Below are positions 33,307 to 41,928 of a stretch of 64,000 bases of DNA, in pieces (the first letter of the stretch is position 1; the number at the start of each line of letters is the position of its first letter). Source of the stretch: CADCWN01 sp046328475 (lineage in GTDB: Bacteria; Chloroflexota; Chloroflexia; Thermomicrobiales; CADCWN01); NCBI GenBank assembly GCA_046328475.1, contig JAXLWN010000024.1, positions 1 to 64,000 of the forward strand, written 5' to 3'. The notes under the pieces are model-generated. The model worked only from the letters and a program-made list of their open reading frames with translations. It was not told the origin of the DNA and searched no databases. Made by a program: the position numbers and the translations under genes.

Positions 33307-34305
33307 ATGACCGTGGAGACCGCCAGCGCCGCCGGGATGGCGCTCGACACCACCAGGCTCCTCACCCTCTATCGCGAAATGCTGCTGATTCGGCGCTGCG
33401 AGGAGCAGCTTGCCAAGTCGCACCAGAATGGCCTGATCCCCGGTGCCTGCCACACCTATGTCGGCGAAGAGGCGATCGCGGTCGGCATCTGCGCCCATCT
33501 GACGAAGGACGACACCGCGCTGAGCACACACCGGGGGCATGGGCACGCGCTGGCGAAGGGGGTCACCCCGCGCCAGGTGATGGCCGAGCTGTTTGGCCGT
33601 GCGACCGGTTGCTCGGGCGGGCGCGGCGGGAGCATGCACCTCTTCTCGCCGGAAGTCGGCATGCTCGGTACCAGCGGCATCGTCGGACCGAGCATCCTGA
33701 TGGCGACCGGGGCGGGGTACACCTACAAGCTCCTCGGGCAGGACCGGGTCAGCGTCGCCTACTTCGGGGATGGCGCGTCGAACAACGGCGCGTTCCACGA
33801 AGGGATCAACATGGCGGCGATCTGGGATCTGCCGGTCCTCTTCGTCTGCGAGAACAACCTCTACGCCACAGAAGTTGCCTTCGCCGCGGTGTCGCGCACC
33901 GGCGATGTCGCCGCGCGCGGCGCGAGCTATGGCATCCCCGGCATCGCGGTGGACGGCAACGACGTGATCGCGGTCTACGAGGCGGCGGGCGAGGCTGTCC
34001 GTCGCGCCCGCGCCGGCGAAGGACCGACGCTGCTCGAATGCCGCACCTATCGCACGCGCGCCCACTCCGAGGGGATGCGGGACGCGGGCTATCGCACGCG
34101 CGAAGAGGTTGCCGCCTGGCTCGAACGCTGCCCGATCAAGACGCTGCGCGAGCGTTTGCTGGCCTCCGACCGCGCCGATCAGGCGACGTTCGACCGCATC
34201 GAGGCCGAGATTGCGGCCATCGTCGCCGATGCCCACGACTTCGCGCTCAACAGCCCCTATCCGGATGGGGCAACGGCGGCGGAGCATATTTTCAGTAACG
34301 AGTAA
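33307..34305 (+). CDS. pdhA: 2-oxoacid (pyruvate/acetoin) dehydrogenase E1 component, alpha subunit
   Basis: A 332-residue thiamine-diphosphate-dependent E1-alpha. The TPP motif GDGASNNGAFHEGINMAAIWDLPVLFVCENN runs from about residue 153. YREMLLIRRCEEQL and THRGHGHALAKG (catalytic-loop His) are family blocks, and RTYRTRAHSEG holds the phosphorylation-loop-like segment. Pyruvate or acetoin is the likely substrate; the two families are hard to separate. ATG 33307 follows GGGAGGG; the frame is open further upstream. The TAA stop is inside an ACGAGTA repeat unit. E1-beta and E2 follow. Confidence 0.92.
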   Translation: MTVETASAAGMALDTTRLLTLYREMLLIRRCEEQLAKSHQNGLIPGACHTYVGEEAIAVGICAHLTKDDTALSTHRGHGHALAKGVTPRQVMAELFGRATGCSGGRGGSMHLFSPEVGMLGTSGIVGPSILMATGAGYTYKLLGQDRVSVAYFGDGASNNGAFHEGINMAAIWDLPVLFVCENNLYATEVAFAAVSRTGDVAARGASYGIPGIAVDGNDVIAVYEAAGEAVRRARAGEGPTLLECRTYRTRAHSEGMRDAGYRTREEVAAWLERCPIKTLRERLLASDRADQATFDRIEAEIAAIVADAHDFALNSPYPDGATAAEHIFSNE

Positions 34306-34379
34306 CGTGAGTAACGAGTGATGAGAATGGGGCAGGTACTCACCTCGTTACTCGTTACTCGTTACTCGTTACTCGTCAT
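34293..34379. repeat. Inverted tandem-heptamer repeat, unit ACGAGTA
   Basis: Degenerate ACGAGTA units (34293-34325) face five TTACTCG units (34339-34379). It fills the whole gap between E1-alpha and E1-beta: the upstream stop codon is in the first arm and the next ribosome-binding site (CGGAGGG) starts four bases after the last unit. The unit TTACTCG recurs at 59938-59971. Confidence 0.88.
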
Positions 34380-34394
34380 TTTCCGGAGGGACAC

Positions 34395-35375
34395 ATGGGG
34401 CGCGAACTGACCTACGTTGCCGCCGCCCGCGAGGGGCTGGCCGAGGAGATGGCCCGCGACAAGTCGATCTTTGTGGTCGGCGAAGGAATCGGGGCGCGGG
34501 GTGGCAACTTCAATACGACCGTCGGTCTCTACGACCAGTACGGGCCGATGCGGCTGCGCGACACCCCGATCGCCGAGCGCGGTTTCGTGGGACTCTGCAC
34601 CGGCGCGGCGATGACCGGCTCGCGGCCGGTCGTGGACTTCATGTTCGTCGACTTCATCCTCGATGCGATCGGCGAGCTGATCAACCAGACCGCCAAGATT
34701 CAATACATGAGCAGCGGGCGGCTGAAGATGCCGATCGTGCTGCGCGGCTGTTTTGGTGTCGGCGGGGCTGCCGCGACGCACCACTCGGGGAACTACTCGA
34801 CTATCTTCACCCACCATCCCGGCTTCCGGGTGGTGATGCCCGCGACACCCTACGACGCGAAGGGGTTGCTGAAGACGGCGATTCGCTCGGATGACCCGGT
34901 GATCTTCCTCGAACACCGCAACCTGCTGAACCTGAAGGGAGACGTGCCGGAAGAGGAATACCTGATCCCGTTCGGCCAGGCCGCGGTGCGCCGCAAGGGC
35001 GATGCGCTGACGGTCGTGGCCCTGTCGTCGCTGTTGCCGAAGGTGCTGGCGGTCGTGGACGAGCTGGCAGCCGAGGGAACGTCGGTCGAAGTGATCGATC
35101 CGCGCACGATTGCGCCGCTCGATATCGACACCATCCTCGAATCGGTCCACAAGACGGGGCGGCTGCTGATCGCGGATGAGGATTTCGCGCCCTGCGGGAT
35201 CGGGGCGGAGATCGCGGCGCAGGTGATGGAGCGCGCGTTCGACGATCTCGACGCTCCGGTGCGACGGCTGAACGGGGCGCACGTCCCCGCGCCCTACAGC
35301 GCGCCACTCGAAGCGGCGGTCGCACCGCAACCGTCGGCGATTCGGGCGGCGATTGAAGGCTTGATTGCGGAATAG
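34395..35375 (+). CDS. pdhB: 2-oxoacid (pyruvate/acetoin) dehydrogenase E1 component, beta subunit
   Basis: A 326-residue E1-beta. VGEGIGARGGNFNTTVGLYDQYGPMRLRDTPIAERGFVG-type sequence carries the TPP-binding Glu (IAE). DFMFVDFILDAIGELINQ and HHSGNYSTIFTHHPGFRVVMPATPYDAKGLL are family blocks. The C-terminal transketolase domain ends SVEVIDPRTIAPLD and LLIADEDFAPCG. CGGAGGG precedes the ATG. It forms an alpha2-beta2 E1 with the upstream product. Confidence 0.93.
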   Translation: MGRELTYVAAAREGLAEEMARDKSIFVVGEGIGARGGNFNTTVGLYDQYGPMRLRDTPIAERGFVGLCTGAAMTGSRPVVDFMFVDFILDAIGELINQTAKIQYMSSGRLKMPIVLRGCFGVGGAAATHHSGNYSTIFTHHPGFRVVMPATPYDAKGLLKTAIRSDDPVIFLEHRNLLNLKGDVPEEEYLIPFGQAAVRRKGDALTVVALSSLLPKVLAVVDELAAEGTSVEVIDPRTIAPLDIDTILESVHKTGRLLIADEDFAPCGIGAEIAAQVMERAFDDLDAPVRRLNGAHVPAPYSAPLEAAVAPQPSAIRAAIEGLIAE

Positions 35376-35383
35376 TGATCGTC

Positions 35384-35475
35384 GGTTCCAGAGTTCGATT
35401 GTTCGAAAGCTCAAGGAGTAGGGATGCTTCTCGAGCGTCGCCTCCGCAACCTTCGAACCTTTGAACCTTCGAACC
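35384..35475. repeat. Inverted tandem-octamer repeat, unit CTTCGAAC
   Basis: A decayed purine-rich arm (GTTCGATTGTTCGAAAGC, from 35393) faces a clean arm of CCTTCGAA/CCTTTGAA units (35449-35475). It fills the E1-beta to E2 gap, the second consecutive gap of this operon to do so, with a different unit. Confidence 0.8.
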
Positions 35476-35493
35476 GCGTATCGGAGCGCAACG

Positions 35494-36727
35494 ATGGCGA
35501 CGGCAGTGGTCATGCCCCGGCTCGGCTGGACGATGGAAACAGGGCAGGTGGTGGAGTGGCTGAAACGTGAGGGGGAGCGGGTCGAGGCGGGCGAAATCCT
35601 GATGCTGGTCGAGGGCGACAAGGCGATCAATGAGGTCGAGGCGCTGGAGAGCGGGGTACTCCTGTTTCCATCGGGTGCGCCAGGCATCGGCGACACGGTC
35701 CCGATTGGAACGGTGCTGGCCTATCTGACGGCACCCGGCAGAGCGCTGCCCACTGAATCGTCCGACACCGCTCCCGCAGCGCTCGCGGCAACGGCGACCG
35801 CTGCGTCTGTGGGGGTCCGCCCCGGTTCGCGAGCGTCGCCGGGGGCCAGTGGCGAGTCCGCGCGCCCGGCGCGTCGCGCGCGAGCTTGGCGTCTCGTGGG
35901 AAGCGTTGATCGGGAGTGGGATCAGCGGTCGTATCCTGGAGCGGGATGTGCGCGCGGCGATCCCGGCGGCGGTGACTGCACCGCCGCCCCCACCGCAGCC
36001 GGTGATTGTACCGGCAGTCGCGCAGGCGACTGGCGCGGCGGTGCGGAGCGCCACGCGGCGTACCATCGCCGGTCGCATGTTGGCGAGCGCGCAGCAAACG
36101 GCACCGGTGACGCTGACAAGCGAGGCCGACGCGACCGAATTGGCGCGGCTGCGCGGGCAACTGACGACCGACCTGGCGGGCACTGGCCAGCAGGTTCCCG
36201 CGTACCACGACTTCATCATGCGCCTCACTGCGTTTGCCTTGCAGGAGCACCCGGCGCTGAATGCCTCGCTGCGCGACGGTGAGATCGTTGAACATCCAGA
36301 GGTGAATATCGGCCTGGCCGTGGATACGCCGCGCGGGCTGCTTGTGCCGGTCGTGCGCGACGTGCCCGGCAAGTCGGTGCAGCGGCTGGCAACCGAATCG
36401 ACCGCGCTGATCGCGGCGGCGCAGGCCGGGACGCTCGGTGGCGACGCCATGCGCGGCGGCACCTTCAGCATCAGCAATCTGGGCATGTTTGGCATTGATG
36501 CGTTCACGCCACTCATTAAATTGCCCGAGTGTGCCATCCTCGGCCTCGGCCGGATCGTTGCGCGCCCTGTTGTGACCGACGAACTCACCGAGACGATCGC
36601 CGTGCGTCGGATGATGACGCTGAGCCTGACCTTCGATCACCGCCTGGTCGATGGTGGGCCTGCCGCCCGGTTTCTTCAGCGGATCGTGCAGCTAATCGAG
36701 CTCCCGCTGCTCTGGCTGACGCGGTAG
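35494..36727 (+). CDS. pdhC: Dihydrolipoamide acyltransferase E2 component (apparent frameshift)
   Basis: About 410 residues. One lipoyl domain (residues 1-80; lipoyl Lys in VEGDKAINEVEA), a Pro/Ala linker, a peripheral subunit-binding domain (SPRARRVARELGVSWEALIGSGISGRILERDV) and the catalytic domain ending with the active-site TFDHRLVDGGPAARFL. The frame breaks in the linker: removing one G from GGGGG at 35811-35815 joins both halves (length one over a multiple of three), which points to a read error. E2 transfers the acyl group from E1 to CoA. No E3 gene is in the window. Confidence 0.88.
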
Positions 36728-36733
36728 GGGTGC

Positions 36734-36820
36734 GGAGAAGAAGGGAGAAGGGAGAGGGGAGAGGGGTGGGAGAGGGTTAGAGGAGAAGGCACTCCCTTCT
36801 CCCCTCTCCCCTCTCCCCTC
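36734..36820. repeat. Inverted tandem-heptamer repeat, unit GGGAGAG
   Basis: A G/A-rich arm (36734-36785, GGAGAAG and GGGAGAG units) faces a C/T-rich arm (36793-36820, CTCTCCC units). It begins seven bases after the E2 stop and ends nine bases before the AGGAGG of the SDR gene. Confidence 0.88.
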
Positions 36821-36838
36821 ATCGTGTAGGAGGTGGCT

Positions 36839-37672
36839 GTGGCACCGCGTTGGCTTGACCTGACCGGGCGCGTGGCCCTGGTGACAGCCGCAGGCGCGAA
36901 TGGCGGGATCGGGCACGCCACGGCGCTGGCATTGGCCGACGCCGGGGCCGCTCTCTTCATCTGCGACATCGACGGACCTGGGGCAGAGCAAACCGCGCGC
37001 GAGGTCGCCGCGCTCGGTAGGCAATGCTCGTGGACGGTGTGCGACTTCGCCGACCCCGATGCGATCCTGTCGATGATCGTCGCCTGCGACAAGGCGTTCC
37101 CGCGCGTTGATATTCTGGTGAACAATGTCGGCATCGGACACCGCTCGCGGCCCGAGGATCTGTCGCTGGAGGGCTGGCGCGAGGTGGTCGGCGTCAATCT
37201 CGATGGGACATTTCTTTGCACGCGCGAGATCGGGCGGCGCATGATCGCGCAGGGCCAAGGCGGTACCATCGTCAACATCGCCTCAATCGCCGGGAGTTCG
37301 GCGCTCGGGCGCGGCAACTTCGTCTACAGCGTCACGAAGGGTGGCATCATCCAGATGACCCGCGAACTGGCGCTCGAATGGTCGTCGCACGGCATTCGCG
37401 TGAACGCGATCCAGCCAGCGCAAACACTCACACCGGCCGTGCAGAAGATGTTCGAAGATCCGCGTCTGGATCCCCAGTCGCTGCACGGCCGACTCGTGCG
37501 CGGGATCCCGCTCAACCGCCTCGGCCAGCCGGACGATATCGCTCGTGCGGCCTTGTTCCTGTCGTCCGACGGTGCCTCCTTCATCACCGGACACATCATG
37601 CCGGTCGATGGGGGCAACATCGCGATGAACGCGGGCGGCAGCAAGACCTGGGAGGCCGAGCGGTCGGAATGA
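36839..37672 (+). CDS. Short-chain dehydrogenase/reductase (SDR)
   Basis: A 277-residue classical SDR. The cofactor motif is TAAGANGGIGHATALALA (residues 17-34), with CDIDGPG favouring NAD over NADP. NNVGIG follows, then the catalytic Ser in NIASIAGSSA and Tyr-x-x-x-Lys in FVYSVTKGG. The GTG at 36839 has AGGAGG five bases upstream. It is the fourth gene of the pdh operon, so it may act on a substrate or product of the complex (for example a diol or acyloin), which is inference. The stop abuts the GAAGTAC repeat. Confidence 0.9.
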   Translation: MAPRWLDLTGRVALVTAAGANGGIGHATALALADAGAALFICDIDGPGAEQTAREVAALGRQCSWTVCDFADPDAILSMIVACDKAFPRVDILVNNVGIGHRSRPEDLSLEGWREVVGVNLDGTFLCTREIGRRMIAQGQGGTIVNIASIAGSSALGRGNFVYSVTKGGIIQMTRELALEWSSHGIRVNAIQPAQTLTPAVQKMFEDPRLDPQSLHGRLVRGIPLNRLGQPDDIARAALFLSSDGASFITGHIMPVDGGNIAMNAGGSKTWEAERSE

Positions 37673-37767
37673 AGTACGAAGTACGAACGACGAAGTACGA
37701 AATTCGAAGCAGGCTTACCGGGGGCGGTGCCTAAATTCGTACTTTGTACTTCGAACTTCGTACTTCC
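37671..37767. repeat. Inverted tandem-heptamer repeat, unit GAAGTAC (second locus)
   Basis: GAAGTACGAAGTACGAAC (from 37671) faces TTCGTACTTTGTACTTCG and further units to 37767. It starts inside the SDR stop codon TGA. The unit matches the hisA element at 30315. Confidence 0.88.
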
Positions 37768-37820
37768 CTCGTGTATCCTTCGCATGATCGGTGCAGTGGC
37801 GCACCGTTGCGGGGGTCGCG

Positions 37821-38114
37821 ATGCAAGACGAGCGCGAATGGGTCCAGGTTGAAGTCACCTGGGACGAGGACAACGACGACGAAGAACTCGAATGGGACAC
37901 GCGCGGCTGGGAAGACGATCCGCTCTACGATCCAAAGCCGCCCCAACCCACGCGGGTAGCCCTGGAACAATTCTTCAGTTCGGCGCAGCGTTTCGATAAC
38001 CGAACCGAGCGGCGTGCAGAACGCGCGAAGCCGAAGCGCGAGAAAGAGCGGTCTCCGATGACCAAGCGGAAGCGCAAGAAGATGCGCGCCTGGGACGTTG
38101 AGGACGACAACTGA
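37821..38114 (+). CDS. Small charged protein of unknown function
   Basis: A 97-residue protein with a very acidic first third (TWDEDNDDEELEWDTRGWEDD) and a strongly basic last third (TERRAERAKPKREKERSPMTKRKRKKMR). There is no hydrophobic core typical of a folded domain, so it is probably disordered; nucleic-acid binding by the basic tail is possible. I do not recognise it. ATG 37821 is chosen; the frame is open to 37791. It is followed by a strong terminator. Confidence 0.6.
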   Translation: MQDEREWVQVEVTWDEDNDDEELEWDTRGWEDDPLYDPKPPQPTRVALEQFFSSAQRFDNRTERRAERAKPKREKERSPMTKRKRKKMRAWDVEDDN

Positions 38115-38130
38115 GTGAGACAGATGCAAG

Positions 38131-38163
38131 GGGGGCGGGGCCAGTCGGCCCCGCCCCCTTCCT
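38131..38163 (+). terminator. Rho-independent terminator
   Basis: GGGGGCGGGGCC (38131-38142) pairs perfectly with GGCCCCGCCCCC (38147-38158) around AGTC, followed by TTCCTC. It ends the pdh-linked transcript and faces the convergent DHS-like gene. Confidence 0.8.
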
Positions 38164-38171
38164 CATTGCGG

Positions 38172-39323
38172 TTAGCTGTGTGCGCGCCCTTCATGCTCGT
38201 CGGCTTCGCGCGCACGCTCATCGCGGAAGTTCCTGGCAGCGTTGAACTCGCGCTGCAGCGTGCCCATCAGCTCGTCGCGGCGGTCGTAGAGCCGCTTGAG
38301 CGGACGCGGCTCGCGGGTGCCGAGCGCGTAGGCCGCGATCAGCGGGAGCGCCACGGTCGAATCGACGTAGCAGACGATCGAGTCGGCGAGTTGGTCGGGA
38401 TCGATCTTGCCCCAACTCACCGCCTCGCTCGGCGTCGCGCCGGAGAGCCCGCCCGTATCCGGGCGCGCGTCGGTCACTTGCAGGAAGAAGTCGTGACCGC
38501 GCTCATCAATGCCGAGCACTTCCTGAATGTGCGGCTCGGTCTGGAGAATGAAGTTCTTCGGCGAGCCGCCGCCCAGGATAAAGACGCCGCTCTTGCCACC
38601 GCCGCGCTTCGCATCGAGCACGATCGCCGCCGTCTCGTTCACATCGGCGCTGGCGTCGAAGCGCAGATTGCTCCCTTCGAGCGCCATCGCGGCCACGTTC
38701 ATGCCGATGGAGCTGTCGCCGGGCGATGACGTGTAAATCGGCACCGCGCAGCGATACGCGGTTGCCAGCAGCGAACGCGCCTCGCCACCGAGCAACCGTT
38801 CGCGCTCCGCCAGGTACTTGCCGACCAGGTAGTGGAATTCGGCCGTGCTCATCGGACGGTTGAACTCGGGTGCCGCGATCAGTTCGCGATAGAAGGCATC
38901 CGTGGAGAGGAGCACGTCGTAGTGGAAGAAGATGTCGTAGATGCGGATGACACTCTCTCCGCGCAACTCGATGTCGCTGATCTCCGATGTGCCCTCGCGC
39001 AGCTCCATCGCCAACCCGAAATGGGTGTCGTGGTAGAGATTCGCACCGGTAGAGACGATCCAGTCGATGAACCCGGCTTCGATCAGCGGCGCGAGCGCCG
39101 AAAGCCCCATCCCGGCCGGGGTGAGCGCCCCTGCCAGGGTAATCCCGACCGTGACATCCGGCTCCAGCATCTTGTTCGCGAAAAGGCGACACGACTCGCG
39201 CAAGCGCCGGCCGTTATAGGCGAGAAACGCCTGGTCGATCAGCTCGACCGCCGACATCCCCTTCCGAATCGGCTCCGGCAAGATGCGCCGCCCCGAGAGG
39301 TAGCGACTTTCCTCGTGCTGCAT
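38172..39323 (-). CDS. Deoxyhypusine synthase family protein (possible homospermidine/spermidine-modifying enzyme)
   Basis: A 383-residue NAD-dependent enzyme of the deoxyhypusine synthase fold. TLAGALTPAGMGLSALAPLIEAGFIDWIVSTGANLYHD and the active-site region FILGGGSPKNFILQTEPHI (catalytic Lys) are clear, and SPGDSSIGMN lies near the NAD site. Bacteria lack the eIF5A substrate, so bacterial members are thought to make homospermidine or modify other amines using spermidine. Genomic context agrees: speD, speB and a SUKH protein lie directly upstream on the same strand. The start is at 39323 or 39326 (tandem ATG). Confidence 0.88.
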   Translation of the reverse strand: MQHEESRYLSGRRILPEPIRKGMSAVELIDQAFLAYNGRRLRESCRLFANKMLEPDVTVGITLAGALTPAGMGLSALAPLIEAGFIDWIVSTGANLYHDTHFGLAMELREGTSEISDIELRGESVIRIYDIFFHYDVLLSTDAFYRELIAAPEFNRPMSTAEFHYLVGKYLAERERLLGGEARSLLATAYRCAVPIYTSSPGDSSIGMNVAAMALEGSNLRFDASADVNETAAIVLDAKRGGGKSGVFILGGGSPKNFILQTEPHIQEVLGIDERGHDFFLQVTDARPDTGGLSGATPSEAVSWGKIDPDQLADSIVCYVDSTVALPLIAAYALGTREPRPLKRLYDRRDELMGTLQREFNAARNFRDERAREADEHEGRAHS

Positions 39324-39336
39324 CATTCCCCCTTTG

Positions 39337-39450
39337 GGGAAGTCGGAAGTCGGGAGTCGGAAGTAATTCACTCGTAGTGACAAGCCATCAAGGCAGGCTT
39401 AGCCACACGAGCAAGATACTTCGCACTTCCGACTCCCGACTTCCGACTTC
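39337..39450. repeat. Inverted tandem-heptamer repeat, unit GGAAGTC
   Basis: GGAAGTCGGAAGTCGGGAGT (from 39338) faces CTTCCGACTCCCGACTTCCG and more (to 39450) across about 45 bases. It lies within a leftward operon. The TGA stop of the upstream SUKH gene overlaps the last unit. Confidence 0.88.
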
Positions 39451-40114
39451 AAATCGTCCAATGGTCGGTAGCCGCCGAGTCGATCTGGTTGATCTCGTTG
39501 GTCAATCGGCGCAGGTGGGCGTCGTCCAGCGGCTCGTCGGGATTCTGCTTGTCGTGGTGGGAGACGACGATGCGCACCCAGACGCGCAGAATCTGCAAGA
39601 ATTGGGCGAGGCTCGAAGCGGCCAGGATCGGCTCCCAGGTGCCGGTGCCGTGCATGGCGGTCCAGACCGGGGTGTCGCCGTTGGGCTGAATCTTGGTGGT
39701 GTCGAGGAAGTAGGGATCGCCCGAATCGTACGCGATCACCACCCAGCTGCGACGCCAACCGTGCGGCGCGACGAAGGCATCGTCACCGAGACGCGGGCCA
39801 CGGAAGCCAACCTGCGCGCGGTCGAGCTCGGGGGCAGCGTAGATGATCAACTCCTGAAATGGGCCAGGGAGGATCGAGCACCCGTACCGCCCGAGCGCGG
39901 TCAGAAATTCTCGATAGGCGGTAGGGAGCTGGTAGCGCTGGGCTGCCGCAGCAACGACGCTCGCGGCTACGGGAACAATCGGTTCGTCGGGCGCGTCGTC
40001 TGCGCCTTCCGGGTCTTGCTTGCGCGCTTGCTGGCGCAACTCGTCGCGCAGTTGTTCGAGAAGGAGCGGGATATCGGACACGGCGTCAATGCTCCTGGCG
40101 TGCGTCCCGGGCAT
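39449..40114 (-). CDS. SMI1/KNR4 (SUKH) domain protein
   Basis: A 221-residue protein with a SUKH-like core: LPTAYREFLTALGRYGCSILPGPFQELIIY, then SWVVIAYDSGDPYFLDTTK, then PVWTAMHGTGTWEPILAASSLAQFLQIL. SUKH proteins often act as immunity proteins against nuclease toxins, but many are housekeeping adaptors. No toxin gene is adjacent. It sits 18 bases downstream of agmatinase and upstream of the DHS-like gene, so a role tied to polyamine metabolism is possible but unproven. The first 50 residues are disordered and acidic. Confidence 0.8.
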   Translation of the reverse strand: MPGTHARSIDAVSDIPLLLEQLRDELRQQARKQDPEGADDAPDEPIVPVAASVVAAAAQRYQLPTAYREFLTALGRYGCSILPGPFQELIIYAAPELDRAQVGFRGPRLGDDAFVAPHGWRRSWVVIAYDSGDPYFLDTTKIQPNGDTPVWTAMHGTGTWEPILAASSLAQFLQILRVWVRIVVSHHDKQNPDEPLDDAHLRRLTNEINQIDSAATDHWTI

Positions 40115-40132
40115 ACCGAGGCGTCGCCGTCG

Positions 40133-41080
40133 CTAGCCGCCGAGATCAGCCCGCCGATCGATCTCGGCCAGGGCCTCCCGATCGGCGGTCACATAGGCGA
40201 TGATGCTATAGGTCAGCTTCGCCGCCGCGAAGGCGCACGACTCCGGCCCTTCAGCAGGGGCGAGTTCGACCACATCCGCGCCGACTACCGTCCGGGCGGC
40301 GCAAGCGCGACGGAGTAACCCGGTGACTTCCCACCAGTCGAGGCCACCCGGCTCGGGCGTGCCGACCGCTTCCATTAAGGAAGGGTCGAACACATCGAGG
40401 TCGACGGTGATGTAGATCGTCGGCGGCAACGTGGCGACAATGCGATCCCAGAGCGCGTCGAGCTTCGTACTGTCATAGCGCACGCGGGCGATCTCAGCCG
40501 CCGAGATGGTCGTGACCGGAACGGGCGTCGGCCCGCGCCGAAACTCTGCCTCTTCGGCCGCAACGCTGCGGATGCCAACCGAGGTCAACGGGCAGCCGAG
40601 ATCGACCACGCGGCGCATCGCGCAGGCGTGGCTGAACGGCGTGCCGTGATATTCGTCGCGCAGATCGGCATGGGCATCGAGGTGGAGGATCCCGAGGTCG
40701 GAATGCCGCGCTTTGCACGCCGCGACCGCGCCGCTCGTCAGCGAATGTTCCCCACCGAGGAGGAATGGGAATTTGCCGTCTTCGAGCAACCGGTCAGTCG
40801 CCTCTCGCACGCGCGCAAGCATGTGATCCGGCGCGCGAAAATCGGGTTCCAGCGGGTCTAACGTGTGAATGCCGACCTCGGCTGGCTCGCAGTCGAGGTC
40901 GGCATTGTAGAGTTCGATCTGCATTGAAGCGTCGACGATCGCCCTCGCGCCGTCCCTGGTGCCGGCCCGGTAGGATGTCGTGGCATCGTAGGGCACCGGC
41001 AGTAGCACCACCCGCGCCGTGTCATAGGCGCTGAGTTCGGGCGGAAGCCCCAAGAATGTGCGCGGTGGACCAAACGTCAT
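40133..41080 (-). CDS. speB: Agmatinase/ureohydrolase family
   Basis: A 315-residue dimanganese ureohydrolase that converts agmatine to putrescine and urea (or acts on a related guanidino compound). Metal ligands are visible in GGEHSLTSG, ILHLDAHADLRDEY (D-A-H-x-D) and ITVDLDVFDPS (D-x-D-x-x-D-P). LSAYDTARVVLLPVPYDATTSYRAGTRDGARAI is the N-terminal family block. ATG 41080 is chosen over an extension to 41164 that would overlap speD. It follows speD by seven bases and is co-transcribed. Confidence 0.92.
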   Translation of the reverse strand: MTFGPPRTFLGLPPELSAYDTARVVLLPVPYDATTSYRAGTRDGARAIVDASMQIELYNADLDCEPAEVGIHTLDPLEPDFRAPDHMLARVREATDRLLEDGKFPFLLGGEHSLTSGAVAACKARHSDLGILHLDAHADLRDEYHGTPFSHACAMRRVVDLGCPLTSVGIRSVAAEEAEFRRGPTPVPVTTISAAEIARVRYDSTKLDALWDRIVATLPPTIYITVDLDVFDPSLMEAVGTPEPGGLDWWEVTGLLRRACAARTVVGADVVELAPAEGPESCAFAAAKLTYSIIAYVTADREALAEIDRRADLGG

Positions 41081-41087
41081 TGCTGGC

Positions 41088-41510
41088 TTAGTCTCCGACC
41101 AACGCCAGCGCCGGTCGGGCGCCGAAGCGCTCGACATGCCACTCATCGCGCACCTGATCGGCAACGCGATGGACGAGGGCTGCGGTCTTATCGGTCACCC
41201 CGAAAAGATCGCTGACCACCTCGAGGACCATGTCGGCGTCGAATGCCTTGCAACTGAAGACGTCCATGTGGAAGCGCTTATGGTCCGCGAAGGTGTGGAT
41301 GCTGATGTGACTCTCGGCGATGATTGTTACTCCCGTCACTCCCCAGTCTTCCGGTTTTACGCCGCTATATCGGAACACATACGGGGGAGCGATTTTCGTC
41401 ATGCCGATACGCTCGGGCAACGTATCCAGCAGATCGAAGATGGCGGACACGTCGGCAAGACGTGAACCATCGGCAACGAACGCATCAACTACGAGGTGCT
41501 GCATCTGCAT
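41088..41510 (-). CDS. speD: S-adenosylmethionine decarboxylase proenzyme SpeD
   Basis: A 140-residue pyruvoyl enzyme that makes decarboxylated SAM for spermidine synthesis. The self-cleavage site is intact: ESHISIHTF, with cleavage between Glu and Ser, the Ser becoming the pyruvoyl group. DVFSCKAFD has the catalytic Cys. Length fits the short bacterial class. The start at 41510 (MQMQHLVV) is chosen; 41504 is equally possible and GGAGGT is 15 bases away. First gene of the speD-speB-SUKH-DHS operon with its own promoter at 41645-41673. No spermidine synthase (speE) is in the window. Confidence 0.92.
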   Translation of the reverse strand: MQMQHLVVDAFVADGSRLADVSAIFDLLDTLPERIGMTKIAPPYVFRYSGVKPEDWGVTGVTIIAESHISIHTFADHKRFHMDVFSCKAFDADMVLEVVSDLFGVTDKTAALVHRVADQVRDEWHVERFGARPALALVGD

Positions 41511-41644
41511 CTTATCGTTATGATTACCTCCACGGTCACCGCCTGCGGTCCTACCGAGGGGCGACACACGCCGACTCCACGACGTCGACTCACAGATAAA
41601 GATGTGCCGGGTCGGCTATTGCCAATCCCAACACACGAATACGG

Positions 41645-41673
41645 AGTGTATCACCTACCCCCCCACCTGTAAA
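41645..41673 (-). promoter_or_regulatory. speD operon promoter
   Basis: On the minus strand TTTACA (41673-41668) and TACACT (41650-41645) are 17 bases apart, the spacer including a run of seven G. Transcription would begin near 41638, leaving a leader of about 130 bases before speD. I see no known riboswitch in that leader. Confidence 0.65.
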
Positions 41674-41928
41674 GGTGTTTGCCGCAGGATTTAACATTGG
41701 GCGGTCAGGGATGCGCCGGCAGCGAAACTGCGAGCGGATTTCGAAGCCGCCAGCGGACAAAAACGTCGCTGAATCGCCTCTCGCAGCCACGTCTCGCAAC
41801 CAGTTTTGAGCAGTTTTCGCGACCATCGCGAACCCGAGCAACTCCCGGCTTCCATATATGCGCCTGATATGCGCTTGCGGCGGATTGCGTCATGGCACAG
41901 TTGCACATTCGATTGTACATTCGCGCCC

